The notes beneath the pieces are model-generated. The model searched no databases, was not told the origin of the DNA, and saw nothing but the letters and a program-made list of their open reading frames with translations. Source: Comamonas sp. (lineage in GTDB: Bacteria > Pseudomonadota > Gammaproteobacteria > Burkholderiales > Burkholderiaceae_C). Taken from it: a stretch of DNA of 64,000 nt. The position numbers and the translations under genes are program-made. This document shows positions 27,389 to 37,297 of this stretch, one piece after another; positions within the stretch are counted from its first letter, which is position 1; every line of letters starts with the position of its first letter. Location: NCBI GenBank assembly GCA_021166775.1, contig JAJPEQ010000004.1, positions 248,001 through 312,000 of the forward strand, written 5' to 3'.

Positions 27389-29014
27389 TCAGCCTGATTG
27401 CAACGCCAGCCCCGCATGCTCGCGCAGCGGATGAAAATGGATTTTCGGAAACCGCTCCTGTGCCAGCCGCACGTCGTAGGGGCTGGTACACAGGTAGGCG
27501 AGGGCGTCCGCCGCGTCGTGCGCCATGCGCAGCGGGTAGGCGTTCTCGAACTCGCGCAGCTCGGCGGGCGTGTCGGCGCTGATCCAGCGCGCGCCGGTGT
27601 AGGGGCAGCCTTCCAGGCGGATGTCGCAGTCGTATTCGGTTTTCAGGCGGTGCTGCACCACCTCGAACTGCAACTGGCCCACGGCGCCCAGCAGCATGTT
27701 GCCGCCGGCGTCGGGCTTGAAGACCTGGATCGCGCCTTCCTCGCCCAGCTCCATCAGGCCCTGCTGCAGCTGCTTGGAGCGCAGCGGGTTCTTCAGCACC
27801 ACGGTCATGAACAGCTCGGGCGCGAAGAAGGGCAGGCCGGTGAATTGCAGATTCGGCCCGTCGGTGATGCTGTCGCCCAGCTGCACGCCGCCGTGAATGG
27901 TGAAGCCGATGATGTCGCCGGCATACGCCTCATCGACGGCCTCGCGGCGCTGGCTCATGAAGGTGACGACGCTCGTGGGGCGCAGCTCCTTGCCGGTGCG
28001 CTGCACCTTCATCTTCATGCCCGGCGTGTATTTGCCGCTGGCCACGCGCACGAAGGCGATGCGGTCGCGGTGGTTGGCGTCCATGTTCGCCTGCACCTTG
28101 AAGACCACGCCGGAAAAGCCCTCGTCCTCGGGGTGGATGGTGACTTCCTCGCGCTGGCGGTTCACCTCGGTCCAGGCCTTGCGCGGGCCGGGTGGCGGGG
28201 ACATGTCCACGACGGCGTTGAGCACTTCCTGCACGCCGAAATTGTTCACGCCCGAGCCGAAGAACACCGGCGTGAGCTGGGCGGCTAGGAATTGTTCATG
28301 GTTCCATTCGGCGGAGGCGCCCACGGCCAGCTCCATGCTCTCCAGCGCTTCGTCGAAGGCGCTGCCGAAGCGCGCGCGCAGCCGCTCGGTTTCGGTGAGG
28401 GGGATGACCTCGAAGTCCTGCGGGCGCTTGTCGCTGCCGGCCTGAAACACCGTCATGCTGCGCGTGCGCAGGTCGATGATGCCGCCGAAGGTCTTGCCGT
28501 GGCCCACGGGCCAGGTGACGGGGCAGCAGGGCATGCCGAGTTCGCGCTCCACTTCGTCCAGGATGTCGAGCGCGTCGCGCACCTCGCGGTCCATCTTGTT
28601 GACGAAGGTGATGATGGGCGTGTCGCGCTGGCGGCAGACCTCGATCAGGCGGCGCGTTTGCGCCTCCACGCCGTTGGCGGCGTCGATCACCATCAGCGCC
28701 GAATCGACGGCCGTGAGCACGCGGTAGGTGTCCTCGGAGAAATCCTTGTGGCCGGGCGTGTCGAGCAGATTGATGACGTGGTCGCGGTAGCTCATCTGCA
28801 TCACGCTGGACGCCACCGAGATGCCGCGCTGCTTTTCGATCTCCATCCAGTCGCTGGTGGCGTGGCGGCTGGCCTTGCGGCCCTTGACGGCGCCGGCGAT
28901 CTGGATCGCGCCCGAGAACAGCAGGAGCTTCTCCGTCAGCGTGGTCTTGCCGGCGTCGGGGTGGGAGATGATGGCAAAGGTGCGGCGGCGCCGGGTTTCT
29001 TTGGCGTAAGACAC
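27389..29014 (-). CDS. prfC: Peptide chain release factor 3
   Basis: A translational GTPase that removes RF1/RF2 from the ribosome after termination. The start is GTG at 29014, giving 541 residues beginning MSYAKETRRRRTFAI; the open frame upstream runs through the ahcY riboswitch region and is not coding. G1 SHPDAGKT (17-24), G3 LLDTPGHKDFSED, G4 TFVNKMDRE and an RF3-specific QFEVVQHRLKTEY block are intact. It is divergent from the riboswitch-ahcY unit. Three bases separate its stop from the next ATG, so the accessory gene downstream is probably expressed with it. Confidence 0.96.
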   Translation of the reverse strand: MSYAKETRRRRTFAIISHPDAGKTTLTEKLLLFSGAIQIAGAVKGRKASRHATSDWMEIEKQRGISVASSVMQMSYRDHVINLLDTPGHKDFSEDTYRVLTAVDSALMVIDAANGVEAQTRRLIEVCRQRDTPIITFVNKMDREVRDALDILDEVERELGMPCCPVTWPVGHGKTFGGIIDLRTRSMTVFQAGSDKRPQDFEVIPLTETERLRARFGSAFDEALESMELAVGASAEWNHEQFLAAQLTPVFFGSGVNNFGVQEVLNAVVDMSPPPGPRKAWTEVNRQREEVTIHPEDEGFSGVVFKVQANMDANHRDRIAFVRVASGKYTPGMKMKVQRTGKELRPTSVVTFMSQRREAVDEAYAGDIIGFTIHGGVQLGDSITDGPNLQFTGLPFFAPELFMTVVLKNPLRSKQLQQGLMELGEEGAIQVFKPDAGGNMLLGAVGQLQFEVVQHRLKTEYDCDIRLEGCPYTGARWISADTPAELREFENAYPLRMAHDAADALAYLCTSPYDVRLAQERFPKIHFHPLREHAGLALQSG

Positions 29015-29107
29015 GATCTTGGGTACGAGGCCGCGAGGGTGCGCGCGGCGGCAAAGCGGTGGCGGGCGCGGCGGTGCGCGGTAAGTGGCCGATTTTACGG
29101 CGTTCCG

Positions 29108-29113
29108 TATAAT
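29108..29113 (+). promoter_or_regulatory. Perfect -10 hexamer upstream of the SAH riboswitch
   Basis: TATAAT at 29108-29113 puts the start of transcription near 29119-29121, exactly at the 5' edge of the riboswitch. No good -35 hexamer is seen at the expected distance. Confidence 0.65.
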
Positions 29114-29121
29114 TTCCCCCT

Positions 29122-29198
29122 TTCCGAGGAGCGTTGCAGCGCCCCCAGCATGGCGGGGCGCGAGGCTCGGAATCTCTTTCCTGCAACGACGCTCACCC
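29122..29198 (+). promoter_or_regulatory. S-adenosylhomocysteine (SAH) riboswitch
   Basis: The sequence TTCCGAGGAGCGTTGCAGCG, then CGAGGCTCGGAA, then CTGCAACGACGCTCACCC matches the conserved SAH-aptamer pattern. P1 pairs TTCCGAG with CTCGGAA, and the GAGCGTTGCAG strand pairs with CTGCAACGACGCTC to form the pseudoknot helix and neighbouring stem. SAH riboswitches are known in front of ahcY in beta- and gammaproteobacteria and turn expression on when toxic SAH builds up. The ahcY start lies 75 bases downstream. Confidence 0.93.
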
Positions 29199-29273
29199 AC
29201 GCTGTGCCGGTGCGGTGATTCGTGTTTCAGGCGCCTGCCTGCGTGGTTCCGTTTCTTTTTGAAGGACCACACC

Positions 29274-30701
<1,428 letters not shown>

Positions 30702-30713
30702 AGGCGTAGCGCC

Positions 30714-31553
30714 ATGCCAGTGCCCGTCAGTTTCGAATTCTTTCCGCCCAAGACGCCCGAGGGGGTGGGCAAGCTGCGCGGCGTGCGCCAGCAGCTCTAT
30801 GCGCTGCGGCCCGAGTTCTGCTCGGTGACCTACGGCGCGGGCGGCTCCACGCAGACGGGCACGTTCGCCACGGTGAGTGAGATCCTTGGCGAGGGCGTGC
30901 CCGCCGCTTCGCACTTCTCGTGCGTCGGCGCCACGCGCGAGACGGTGCGCGCGCAGCTTGCCGAACTGCGGGCCATGGGCGTGAAGCGCCTGGTGGCGCT
31001 GCGCGGCGACCTCCCCAGCGGTTACGGCATGGGTGGCGAGTTCCAGTACGCGAGCGACCTCGTGGCCTTCATCCGGGCGGAAACCGGCGGGCATTTCCAT
31101 ATCGAGGTGGCCGCTTACCCCGAGATGCATCCGCAGGCGCGCTCGCCCGAGGCCGATCTCAAGGCCTTCGCGGCCAAGGTGCGTGCGGGGGCGGATTCGG
31201 CGATCACGCAGTATTTTTTCAACGCCGATGCGTACTTCCGCTTTGTCGACGAAGCGCGCCGCGCGGGGCTGGCTGTGCCTGTCGTGCCGGGCATCATGCC
31301 CATCCTGGGCTCCACGCAGCTGCTTCGGTTCTCGGACGCCTGCGGCGCCGAAGTGCCGCGTTGGCTGCGTCTGCGTCTGCAGGGGTTTGGCGATGACGTG
31401 GCGAGCCTGCGCGCGTTCGGGCTCGACGTCGTCACGCGCCTGTGCGAGCAGCTCGTGGCGGGCGGTGCGCCCGCGTTGCATTTCTACACCATGAACCAGA
31501 GCGCGGCGACGCTGCAGCTGTGCCGCCGCCTGGGACGGGCGGAGCAGGCCTGA
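30714..31553 (+). CDS. metF: 5,10-methylenetetrahydrofolate reductase
   Basis: An FAD enzyme that makes 5-methyl-THF for methionine synthesis. The 279-residue protein opens with SFEFFPPKTPEG, whose glutamate is catalytic, followed by SVTYGAGGSTQTGT, HFSCVGATRE, LVALRGDLPSG and the GADSAITQYFFNAD block. It is 12 bases downstream of ahcY and so is likely under the same SAH riboswitch, linking SAH removal to homocysteine remethylation. Its TGA overlaps the ATG of rlpA. Confidence 0.96.
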   Translation: MPVPVSFEFFPPKTPEGVGKLRGVRQQLYALRPEFCSVTYGAGGSTQTGTFATVSEILGEGVPAASHFSCVGATRETVRAQLAELRAMGVKRLVALRGDLPSGYGMGGEFQYASDLVAFIRAETGGHFHIEVAAYPEMHPQARSPEADLKAFAAKVRAGADSAITQYFFNADAYFRFVDEARRAGLAVPVVPGIMPILGSTQLLRFSDACGAEVPRWLRLRLQGFGDDVASLRAFGLDVVTRLCEQLVAGGAPALHFYTMNQSAATLQLCRRLGRAEQA

Positions 31554-32215
31554 TGGCGTGGCGCGGTCGTGCCCGGCTCGCAGGTGCCAGCGTGCTGGCC
31601 CTGCTCCTGATCGCCTGCACGGTGCCGGTGCGTGAAGAAACGTTCCCTGAGCCTGCAGCAGGCGTTCCGGCCCCGGGGCGGCCACTGGGTGCGGCGGCCG
31701 AGTCGACGGCACCTGCTGCGGCCCAGACGCCGGCACCCGCGCCCGAGACCGCATCCGTGGGCGGGCCTGAGCATCCCGGCAGTCTTCTGCTCGACCAGGG
31801 TCTGGCCTCTTGGTACGGGCCAGGGCTGCACGGGCGGCGCACCGCCAGCGGCGAGCGCTTCAACCGCTCTGAATTCACGGCGGCGCACCGCACGCTGCCG
31901 TTTGGCACGCGGGTGTGCGTGCGCAGCCTCGTGACGGGCAAGACGGTGATGGTGCGCATCAACGACCGCGGGCCGTTCGGTGCCGACGATCGCGTCGTGG
32001 ATCTGAGTCAGGCAGCCGCCCGCGAGCTCGGCATGATCGGGCTGGGGATCAAGCCGGTTCAGCTTTGGCAGGCCGATGAGGGCGAGACGGGCTGTGTGCC
32101 AGCGCTCGGCGGCGAGGCCATGCAGGCGGGCAGCGAGGGGGCCGCACCGCCCGTGGATGCGGGTCCGATCTCGGCGCAGCTTCTGGCGCCCAAGGGCAGC
32201 GGCAAGCGCCGATAG
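31553..32215 (+). CDS. rlpA: RlpA-like septal lipoprotein (DPBB domain)
   Basis: A 220-residue predicted outer-membrane lipoprotein. The ATG at 31553 overlaps the metF stop (TGATG). The signal peptide ends in a lipobox, LLIAC, with C22 as lipidated cysteine. A Pro/Ala-rich linker (about 30-75) leads to a double-psi beta-barrel: ASWYGPGLHGRRTASGERF, LPFGTRVCVRS, VRINDRGPFG and RVVDLSQAAARELG. RlpA of Pseudomonas is a lytic transglycosylase acting on naked glycan; its catalytic Asp matches the D of NDRGPF. There is no C-terminal SPOR domain, so septal targeting may differ. Confidence 0.9.
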   Translation: MAWRGRARLAGASVLALLLIACTVPVREETFPEPAAGVPAPGRPLGAAAESTAPAAAQTPAPAPETASVGGPEHPGSLLLDQGLASWYGPGLHGRRTASGERFNRSEFTAAHRTLPFGTRVCVRSLVTGKTVMVRINDRGPFGADDRVVDLSQAAARELGMIGLGIKPVQLWQADEGETGCVPALGGEAMQAGSEGAAPPVDAGPISAQLLAPKGSGKRR

Positions 32216-32230
32216 CGCCGTGTGCAGGCG

Positions 32231-33109
32231 TCAACCGGCCTGCAGACTGTAGCCGGCGTGCTCGTCCTGCCCCAGCAGTTCGGCCATTTGCGGCAGCGCC
32301 GCTTCCAGTTGTGCGTGCAGGGTGTAGGGCGGGTTGACGAGAAACATGCCGCTGCCGGGCAGTCCCGGGCGTTGCTCGCTGCCGTCGTCCAGTTTGCGCA
32401 GGCGTGCCGACTTCACGGTGAGCGTGGCGTGCAGCCAGGGTTTGCCCGCACGCACGGCCAGTGCCTTCAGGCGCCGCGGCAGCTCGTGCGCCTCGGGGCG
32501 CGCGATCACCGGGTACCAGATGGCGTAGCAGCCCGTGGCAAAGCGCTTGAGCGCCTCCTGCAGCATCGCGTGCACGCGCGTATAGTCGCTCTTTAATTCA
32601 TAGCTTGGATCGCAGAGCAGAAAAGCGCGCCGGGGCTGTGGAGGCAAGAATTTCTTGATGCCCTCAAACCCGTCCTCAGAGAGCACGGCGATCTGGCTCC
32701 CGGCCTCCAGTTGCGCCACGTTGCGCACCAGTGTGGGCAGGTCGCTCGGGTGCAGTTCGAAGAGCCGCAGGCGGTCGTGCGGGCGCAGCAGGCGCTGTGC
32801 GATGAAGGGCGAGCCGGGGTAGATGCGCAGGCCCGCCTTGGCGTTGAAGCCGCGCACGACGTCCAGATAGTCCTGCAGCGCCGGCACGAGTGCCGGGGCC
32901 TGCGGCAGGCGCAGGATGCCGTCCGCCGCCTCACCGCTGGTGCGCGCGTAGTCGCCGTCGAGCCGGTACAGGCCGGCGCCCGCGTGCGTGTCGATCACGG
33001 TGAGCGCTGTCTCCTTTTGCGTGAGGTGGCGCAGGCAGGCGATGAGCACGGTGTGCTTGAGCACGTCGCCGTGGTTGCCGGCGTGAAAGGCGTGGCGGTA
33101 ACTGAACAT
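32231..33109 (-). CDS. rlmJ: 23S rRNA (adenine-2030-N6)-methyltransferase RlmJ
   Basis: A SAM-dependent rRNA methyltransferase acting on A2030 of 23S rRNA. I chose the ATG at 33109 so that the conserved YRHAFHAGNHGDVLKH block begins at residue 4; the longer frame adds only MPLPLPP. It has 292 residues. VIDTHAGAGLY is the SAM motif. The catalytic motif reads DPSY (167-170) where the family usually has DPPY, an odd but conservative change. NPPYTLHAQLE follows near the end. It is convergent with rlpA, 15 bases apart. Confidence 0.93.
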   Translation of the reverse strand: MFSYRHAFHAGNHGDVLKHTVLIACLRHLTQKETALTVIDTHAGAGLYRLDGDYARTSGEAADGILRLPQAPALVPALQDYLDVVRGFNAKAGLRIYPGSPFIAQRLLRPHDRLRLFELHPSDLPTLVRNVAQLEAGSQIAVLSEDGFEGIKKFLPPQPRRAFLLCDPSYELKSDYTRVHAMLQEALKRFATGCYAIWYPVIARPEAHELPRRLKALAVRAGKPWLHATLTVKSARLRKLDDGSEQRPGLPGSGMFLVNPPYTLHAQLEAALPQMAELLGQDEHAGYSLQAG

Positions 33110-33192
33110 GGGCGGCAATGGTAGCGGCAAGCCGGTGCCAGCGGCATGCCCGCAGCTTCTGTGCGATGCTTGATCCCTGCAGAAAGGAAACC

Positions 33193-34392
33193 ATGCGCAC
33201 CGCGATATTGAATCTTGAAGGATCGAAGATCCGCGAAGTGGCCAACGTCGGCATGGGTCGTGCCGACGTGCTGCCGTTCTGGTTCGGCGAGAGCGATGAA
33301 GTCACGCCCGAGGTCATTCGCGCCGCCGCCGTCGCGTCGCTGCAGGCGGGCGAGACCTTCTACGCCCACAACATGGGCCTGCCCGAACTGCGCGAGGCGC
33401 TGGCGGGCTACACCAGCGGGCTGCACGGCCCGGTGGCGGCCGAGCGCATCGCCGTGACCTCGGGCGGCGTCAATGCGCTGATGCTGGCGATGCAGGTGCT
33501 GGTCGATGCGGGCGACGAGGTGGTGGTGCTCACGCCCGTCTGGCCCAACCTGACCGGGCAGCCGCAGATCATGGGCGCACAGGTGCGCTGCGTGGCGCTT
33601 GAGCCGCAGGCCGATGGCGCCTGGACGCTGAACCTGTCCCGGCTGCTGGCCGCCATCACGCCGCGCACGCGACTGCTGGTGCTCAATTCGCCCAACAACC
33701 CCACGGGCTGGACCCTGAGCCGCGAGGAGCAGCAGGCCATCCTCGCGCATTGCCGCACGACGGGCACGTCGATCCTGGCCGACGAGGTGTATGAGCGCCT
33801 GTACTACCGGGGCGACACCGCGAGTGCTGCCGCGCCGTCGTTTCTTGACATTGCCGAGCCTGACGACCGTCTCGTCGTGGTGCAGAGCTTTTCCAAGGCC
33901 TTTCTGATGACGGGGTGGCGCCTGGGCTGGATGGTGATGCCGCCCGACATGGCCGCGCAGATGGGCAAGGTGATCGAGTTCAACACCTCGTGCGCGCCGG
34001 TCTTCGTGCAGCGAGGCGCGCTGGCCGCGCTGCGGCACGTGGCCGAGATCACACCGCGCATCGTGGCGCACATGCGCGCCTGCCGCGATGCGCTGGTGCC
34101 TGCGCTGCAGGCGCTGCCCGCTGTGCATACCAGCAGCGCGCCGGGCGGGATGTACGCCTTCGTGCGCATCGACGGGCAAGCGGACTCGCTGACCTTGGCG
34201 AAGCGCCTGGTGCTCGAAGCCGGAATCGGCCTGGCGCCGGGCGCGGCGTTTTCCGCCGAGGGCGAAGGCTGGCTGCGCTGGTGTTTCGCTTCGAAGGATG
34301 TGGCGCGCCTGGCGCAAGGGGTGCAGCGGCTGGCCGATTGGCTGGCGCGGGGCCGCGCGCCGGCGGGCTCGGGCGCTGAGCGGCGCAGCTGA
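33193..34392 (+). CDS. PLP-dependent class I/II aminotransferase
   Basis: A fold-type I aminotransferase of the AspC/AAT-like group, 399 residues. The ATG at 33193 follows AGAAAGGA at 33181-33188. Cofactor residues are present: SPNNPTGW (166-173), the pyridine-binding D197 in ADEVYERLYY, the Schiff-base K235 in SFSKAFLMTGWRLGW, and the substrate arginine near LRWCFA at the C-terminus. It is a single gene, divergent from rlmJ. The amino-acid preference (aromatic, Asp or Ala) cannot be decided from the sequence. Confidence 0.92.
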   Translation: MRTAILNLEGSKIREVANVGMGRADVLPFWFGESDEVTPEVIRAAAVASLQAGETFYAHNMGLPELREALAGYTSGLHGPVAAERIAVTSGGVNALMLAMQVLVDAGDEVVVLTPVWPNLTGQPQIMGAQVRCVALEPQADGAWTLNLSRLLAAITPRTRLLVLNSPNNPTGWTLSREEQQAILAHCRTTGTSILADEVYERLYYRGDTASAAAPSFLDIAEPDDRLVVVQSFSKAFLMTGWRLGWMVMPPDMAAQMGKVIEFNTSCAPVFVQRGALAALRHVAEITPRIVAHMRACRDALVPALQALPAVHTSSAPGGMYAFVRIDGQADSLTLAKRLVLEAGIGLAPGAAFSAEGEGWLRWCFASKDVARLAQGVQRLADWLARGRAPAGSGAERRS

Positions 34393-34408
34393 CCCATGGC
34401 CGAATCGT

Positions 34409-35116
34409 TCAGCGGCCTTGCGCAACGCCGCACGAGCCCCGACGCCGGGCAATGGGCCGGGTAGGTCCGCGCGCCAGCAGCCCGAGTTCGCGCAGCCGCT
34501 GTGCCAGGCCCTCGGCGAACTGCCGGTAGTCGCCGGCATTGGCGTGCACCGGGTCGGAGCGCAGGCGCGTGTCACCGAGCACCCCCCGACCAGCCCCCCG
34601 CATACAGAGGGATGTGCAGCTCGCCCGCCGGCTCGGCGTAGAGCGGGTGGTCGCTCAGCCTGCCCGTACTGGCGGCGAGCAGCGAGAATTGCGGCACCGC
34701 GATCAGCACCACCGGCGCACCACGGTCCTGCGACATCCGGCAGGCCACGCGGACGTTTTCCTTGGCGGCGGCGCTCATCCGGCGCAGGAAACCGTTGCCA
34801 CCCAGGCCGAGCCGCACCAGCGCCGGATGGTGCTTGGCCAGCAGCCGGGGCAGGCGTTCCAGCGCCTGCGCGCTGGTGTCGCCCGAGACGCCGGCATTGA
34901 CCACGTTCCAGCCGCTGAGCGCCTGCAAAACGGCCGGATAGGCGTGCTGCGCGTCGGCGCCCACGCCCTGCGTCAGCGAATCCCCCGGCGTGGGCACCGT
35001 GGCGCCCGCGGGGATGGCCCCTGCAGCCCGGGCCCGCGCCGACTGCAGGCGGCCACGGCACCGAGCGCCAGCGTGGTCATCAGCGGCAGGCGGCGCCGGT
35101 CGGAGGGGATGGGCAT
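34409..35116 (-). pseudogene. Broken TesA-like arylesterase (SGNH hydrolase)
   Basis: The reading frame is broken at least twice. A lipoprotein-like N-terminus (MPIPSDRRRLPLMTTLALGA, then VAAC) begins at 35116. It shifts near 35040 into AGAIPAGATVPTPGDSLTQG and the well-conserved GWNVVNAGVSGDTSAQALERL, FLRRM and VPQFSLLAASTGRLSDHPLY. It then shifts again near 34590 into TRLRSDPVHANAGDYRQFAEGLAQRLRELGLL, of which RSDPVHANA is the catalytic Asp-His block. Motif damage is also present: the oxyanion motif GGND reads GGNG. An intact relative would be a periplasmic esterase of about 215 residues. Overlapping long frames here are artefacts. Confidence 0.85.
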
Positions 35117-35125
35117 GCAGAGGCC

Positions 35126-35183
35126 TTCAAGCCAAATCGGGCTCAAACGCTTATGCGGAAAGCGTGAGTAGCTATGCTTTCAG
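35126..35183 (-). repeat. 60-bp palindromic repeat, copy D
   Basis: Read on the minus strand the core is GCATAGCTACTCACGCTT, then CATAAGCGTTTGAGCC, then GATTTGGCTTGAA, clearly the same family as the copies at 15841 and 22160. It lies directly behind metG, touching its TGA, and before the broken arylesterase. Confidence 0.7.
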
Positions 35184-37240
35184 TGAATCCGCATGCCGGG
35201 CTGCGCGCCGGGGAAGGGTTCGAGCACGTAGATGCCGGGGTGCGCCTTTTCGTCCGCATGACTGGCGGCGAGCACCATGCCTTCGCTCACGCCGAACTTC
35301 ATCTTGCGTGGCGCGAGGTTGGCCACGAGCACGGTGAGCTTGCCTGCGAGCTGCTCGGGTCGGTACATGCTGGAGATGCCCGAGAACACGTTGCGCAGCC
35401 GCCCCTCGCCAGCGTCCAGCGTGAGCTGCAGCAGCTTGGTCGAGCCTTCCACCGCCTTGCATTCGACGATCCTGGCGATGCGCAGATCGACCTTGGCGAA
35501 GTCGTCGATCTTGATCTCGGGGGCGATGGCCTCTCCACCAGGGAGGATCTTTTGCGGCTCGGGCAGGGCGAAGAGAGCGTCGAGTTGCTCGACGGTCACG
35601 CGCTGCATCAGGTGCTGGTAGGCGCCGATGGCGTGGCCCGCGCCCAGCAGGTGCTCGGCATCGGCGAATGCGAGCGGCGCCACCTGCAGGAAGCCTTCCA
35701 CCTGCTGCGCGACAAAAGGCAGCATGGGCTTGAGGTAGATGGTGAGGATGCGGAAGGCCTCGATGCAGGTGGAGCACACGTCGTGCAGGCGCGCGTCCTG
35801 GCCTTGCTGGCGCGCCAGCTCCCAAGGCTTGTTGGCGTCGACGTAGGCGTTCACCTTGTCGCACAGCAGCATGATCTCGCGCGCGGCGCGGGCCGTGTCG
35901 CGGTCTTCGTAGGCCTGCACGATCGCGGCCGCGGGCGCGCGCAGCAGGGCCAGCAGCTCCTGCCCATCGCCCGAGACGGCGCCGAGTCGCCCGCCAAAGC
36001 GCTTGGTGATGAACCCGGCCGCGCGGCTGGCGATGTTCACGTACTTGCCGATCAGGTCGGCGTTGACGCGCGCCATGAAATCCTCGGGGTTGAAGTCGAT
36101 GTCTTCATTGCGCCCGTTGAGCTTGGCGCCGAGGTAGTAGCGCAGCCACTCGGCGTTCATGCCGAGCTCCAGGTACTTGAGCGGGTCGAGCCCCGTGCCC
36201 CGGCTCTTGCTCATCTTCTCGCCATTGTTCACGGTGAGAAAGCCGTGCACGCAGATTTTCGTGGGCGTCTTGCGGCCGCTGAACTTGAGCGTCGCGGGCC
36301 AGAACAGCGTATGAAAGGTGATGATGTCCTTGCCGATGAAGTGCACCTGCTCCAGGGCGGGGTCGGCCATGTAGGCCTCGTAGTCCTCGCCGCGCCGGTC
36401 CAGCAGGTTCTTCAGGCTCGCGAGGTAGCCGATGGGTGCGTCGAGCCACACGTAGAAATACTTGCCTGGCGCATCGGGAATCGCGATGCCGAAGTAGGGC
36501 GCGTCGCGCGAGATGTCCCAGTCGTCCAGGCCCGTGCTGGTGGAGCCGTCGGGATTCGTGCGCGTGCCGAACCACTCCCTGACCTTGGCGGCCACCTCGT
36601 GCTGCACATGCACGCCGTTCTGCGTCCACTCCTTGAGAAATTCAACGCAGCGCGGGTCCGAGAGCTTGAAGAAGAAGTGCTCCGAGGTCTTGAGCTCGGG
36701 TTTGGCGCCCGAGAGCGCGGAGTAGGGGTTGATGAGTTCGGTCGGTGCGTAGACGGCGCCGCAGACCTCGCAGTTGTCGCCGTACTGGTCTTTGGCGTGG
36801 CAGCGTGGGCACTCGCCCTTGATGAAGCGGTCGGGCAGGAACATGGCCTTCTCGGGGTCGAAGAACTGCTCGATGGTGCGCGTCTCGATCAGGCCGGCGG
36901 CCTTGAGGTCCAGGTAGATCTGCTGCGCCAGCGCGTGGTTTTCCGGCGCGTCGGTGCTGTGCCAGTTGTCGAAGGCGATGTGAAAACCGTCCAGGTACTC
37001 CTTGCGCCCGGCGGCAATGTCGGCCACGAACTGCTGCGGCGTCTTGCCTGCCTTCTCGGCTGCGATCATGATGGGCGCGCCGTGCGCGTCGTCCGCGCCG
37101 ACGAAGTTCACCTCGGCGCCTGCCATGCGCTGCGCCCGCACCCAGGTATCGGCCTGGATGTACTCCATGATGTGGCCGATGTGGAACTTGCCGTTGGCGT
37201 AGGGCAGGGCGGTGGTGACGAAAATCTTGCGGGCGGACAT
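35180..37240 (-). CDS. metG: Methionyl-tRNA synthetase
   Basis: Charges tRNA-Met, 686 residues. I chose the ATG at 37240 ([17 protein letters not shown]) over one three codons earlier. The class I HIGH motif is in [10 protein letters not shown], the zinc knuckle has CPRC and CEVC, and the KMSKS loop is in [13 protein letters not shown]-terminal EMAP/Trbp111-like tRNA-binding domain ([20 protein letters not shown] to the end) is present, as in the E. coli enzyme. It is monocistronic, with a diguanylate cyclase upstream on the same strand. Confidence 0.98.
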   Translation of the reverse strand: MSARKIFVTTALPYANGKFHIGHIMEYIQADTWVRAQRMAGAEVNFVGADDAHGAPIMIAAEKAGKTPQQFVADIAAGRKEYLDGFHIAFDNWHSTDAPENHALAQQIYLDLKAAGLIETRTIEQFFDPEKAMFLPDRFIKGECPRCHAKDQYGDNCEVCGAVYAPTELINPYSALSGAKPELKTSEHFFFKLSDPRCVEFLKEWTQNGVHVQHEVAAKVREWFGTRTNPDGSTSTGLDDWDISRDAPYFGIAIPDAPGKYFYVWLDAPIGYLASLKNLLDRRGEDYEAYMADPALEQVHFIGKDIITFHTLFWPATLKFSGRKTPTKICVHGFLTVNNGEKMSKSRGTGLDPLKYLELGMNAEWLRYYLGAKLNGRNEDIDFNPEDFMARVNADLIGKYVNIASRAAGFITKRFGGRLGAVSGDGQELLALLRAPAAAIVQAYEDRDTARAAREIMLLCDKVNAYVDANKPWELARQQGQDARLHDVCSTCIEAFRILTIYLKPMLPFVAQQVEGFLQVAPLAFADAEHLLGAGHAIGAYQHLMQRVTVEQLDALFALPEPQKILPGGEAIAPEIKIDDFAKVDLRIARIVECKAVEGSTKLLQLTLDAGEGRLRNVFSGISSMYRPEQLAGKLTVLVANLAPRKMKFGVSEGMVLAASHADEKAHPGIYVLEPFPGAQPGMRIH

Positions 37241-37297
37241 GGCGATCAAACGGACAAGGCGAAACCGGACATTGTAGGAAACGCCGCCAGGACCGAT

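Noticed and set aside
32580-32615. Possible sixth repeat copy (contains TTCATAGCTTGG)
   Set aside because: The bases encode the conserved SYELKSDY segment of RlmJ and lack the rest of the repeat core.
32995-35061. 688-codon minus-strand frame across the aminotransferase and arylesterase
   Set aside because: Covers two unrelated real loci on both strands and contains no coherent protein.
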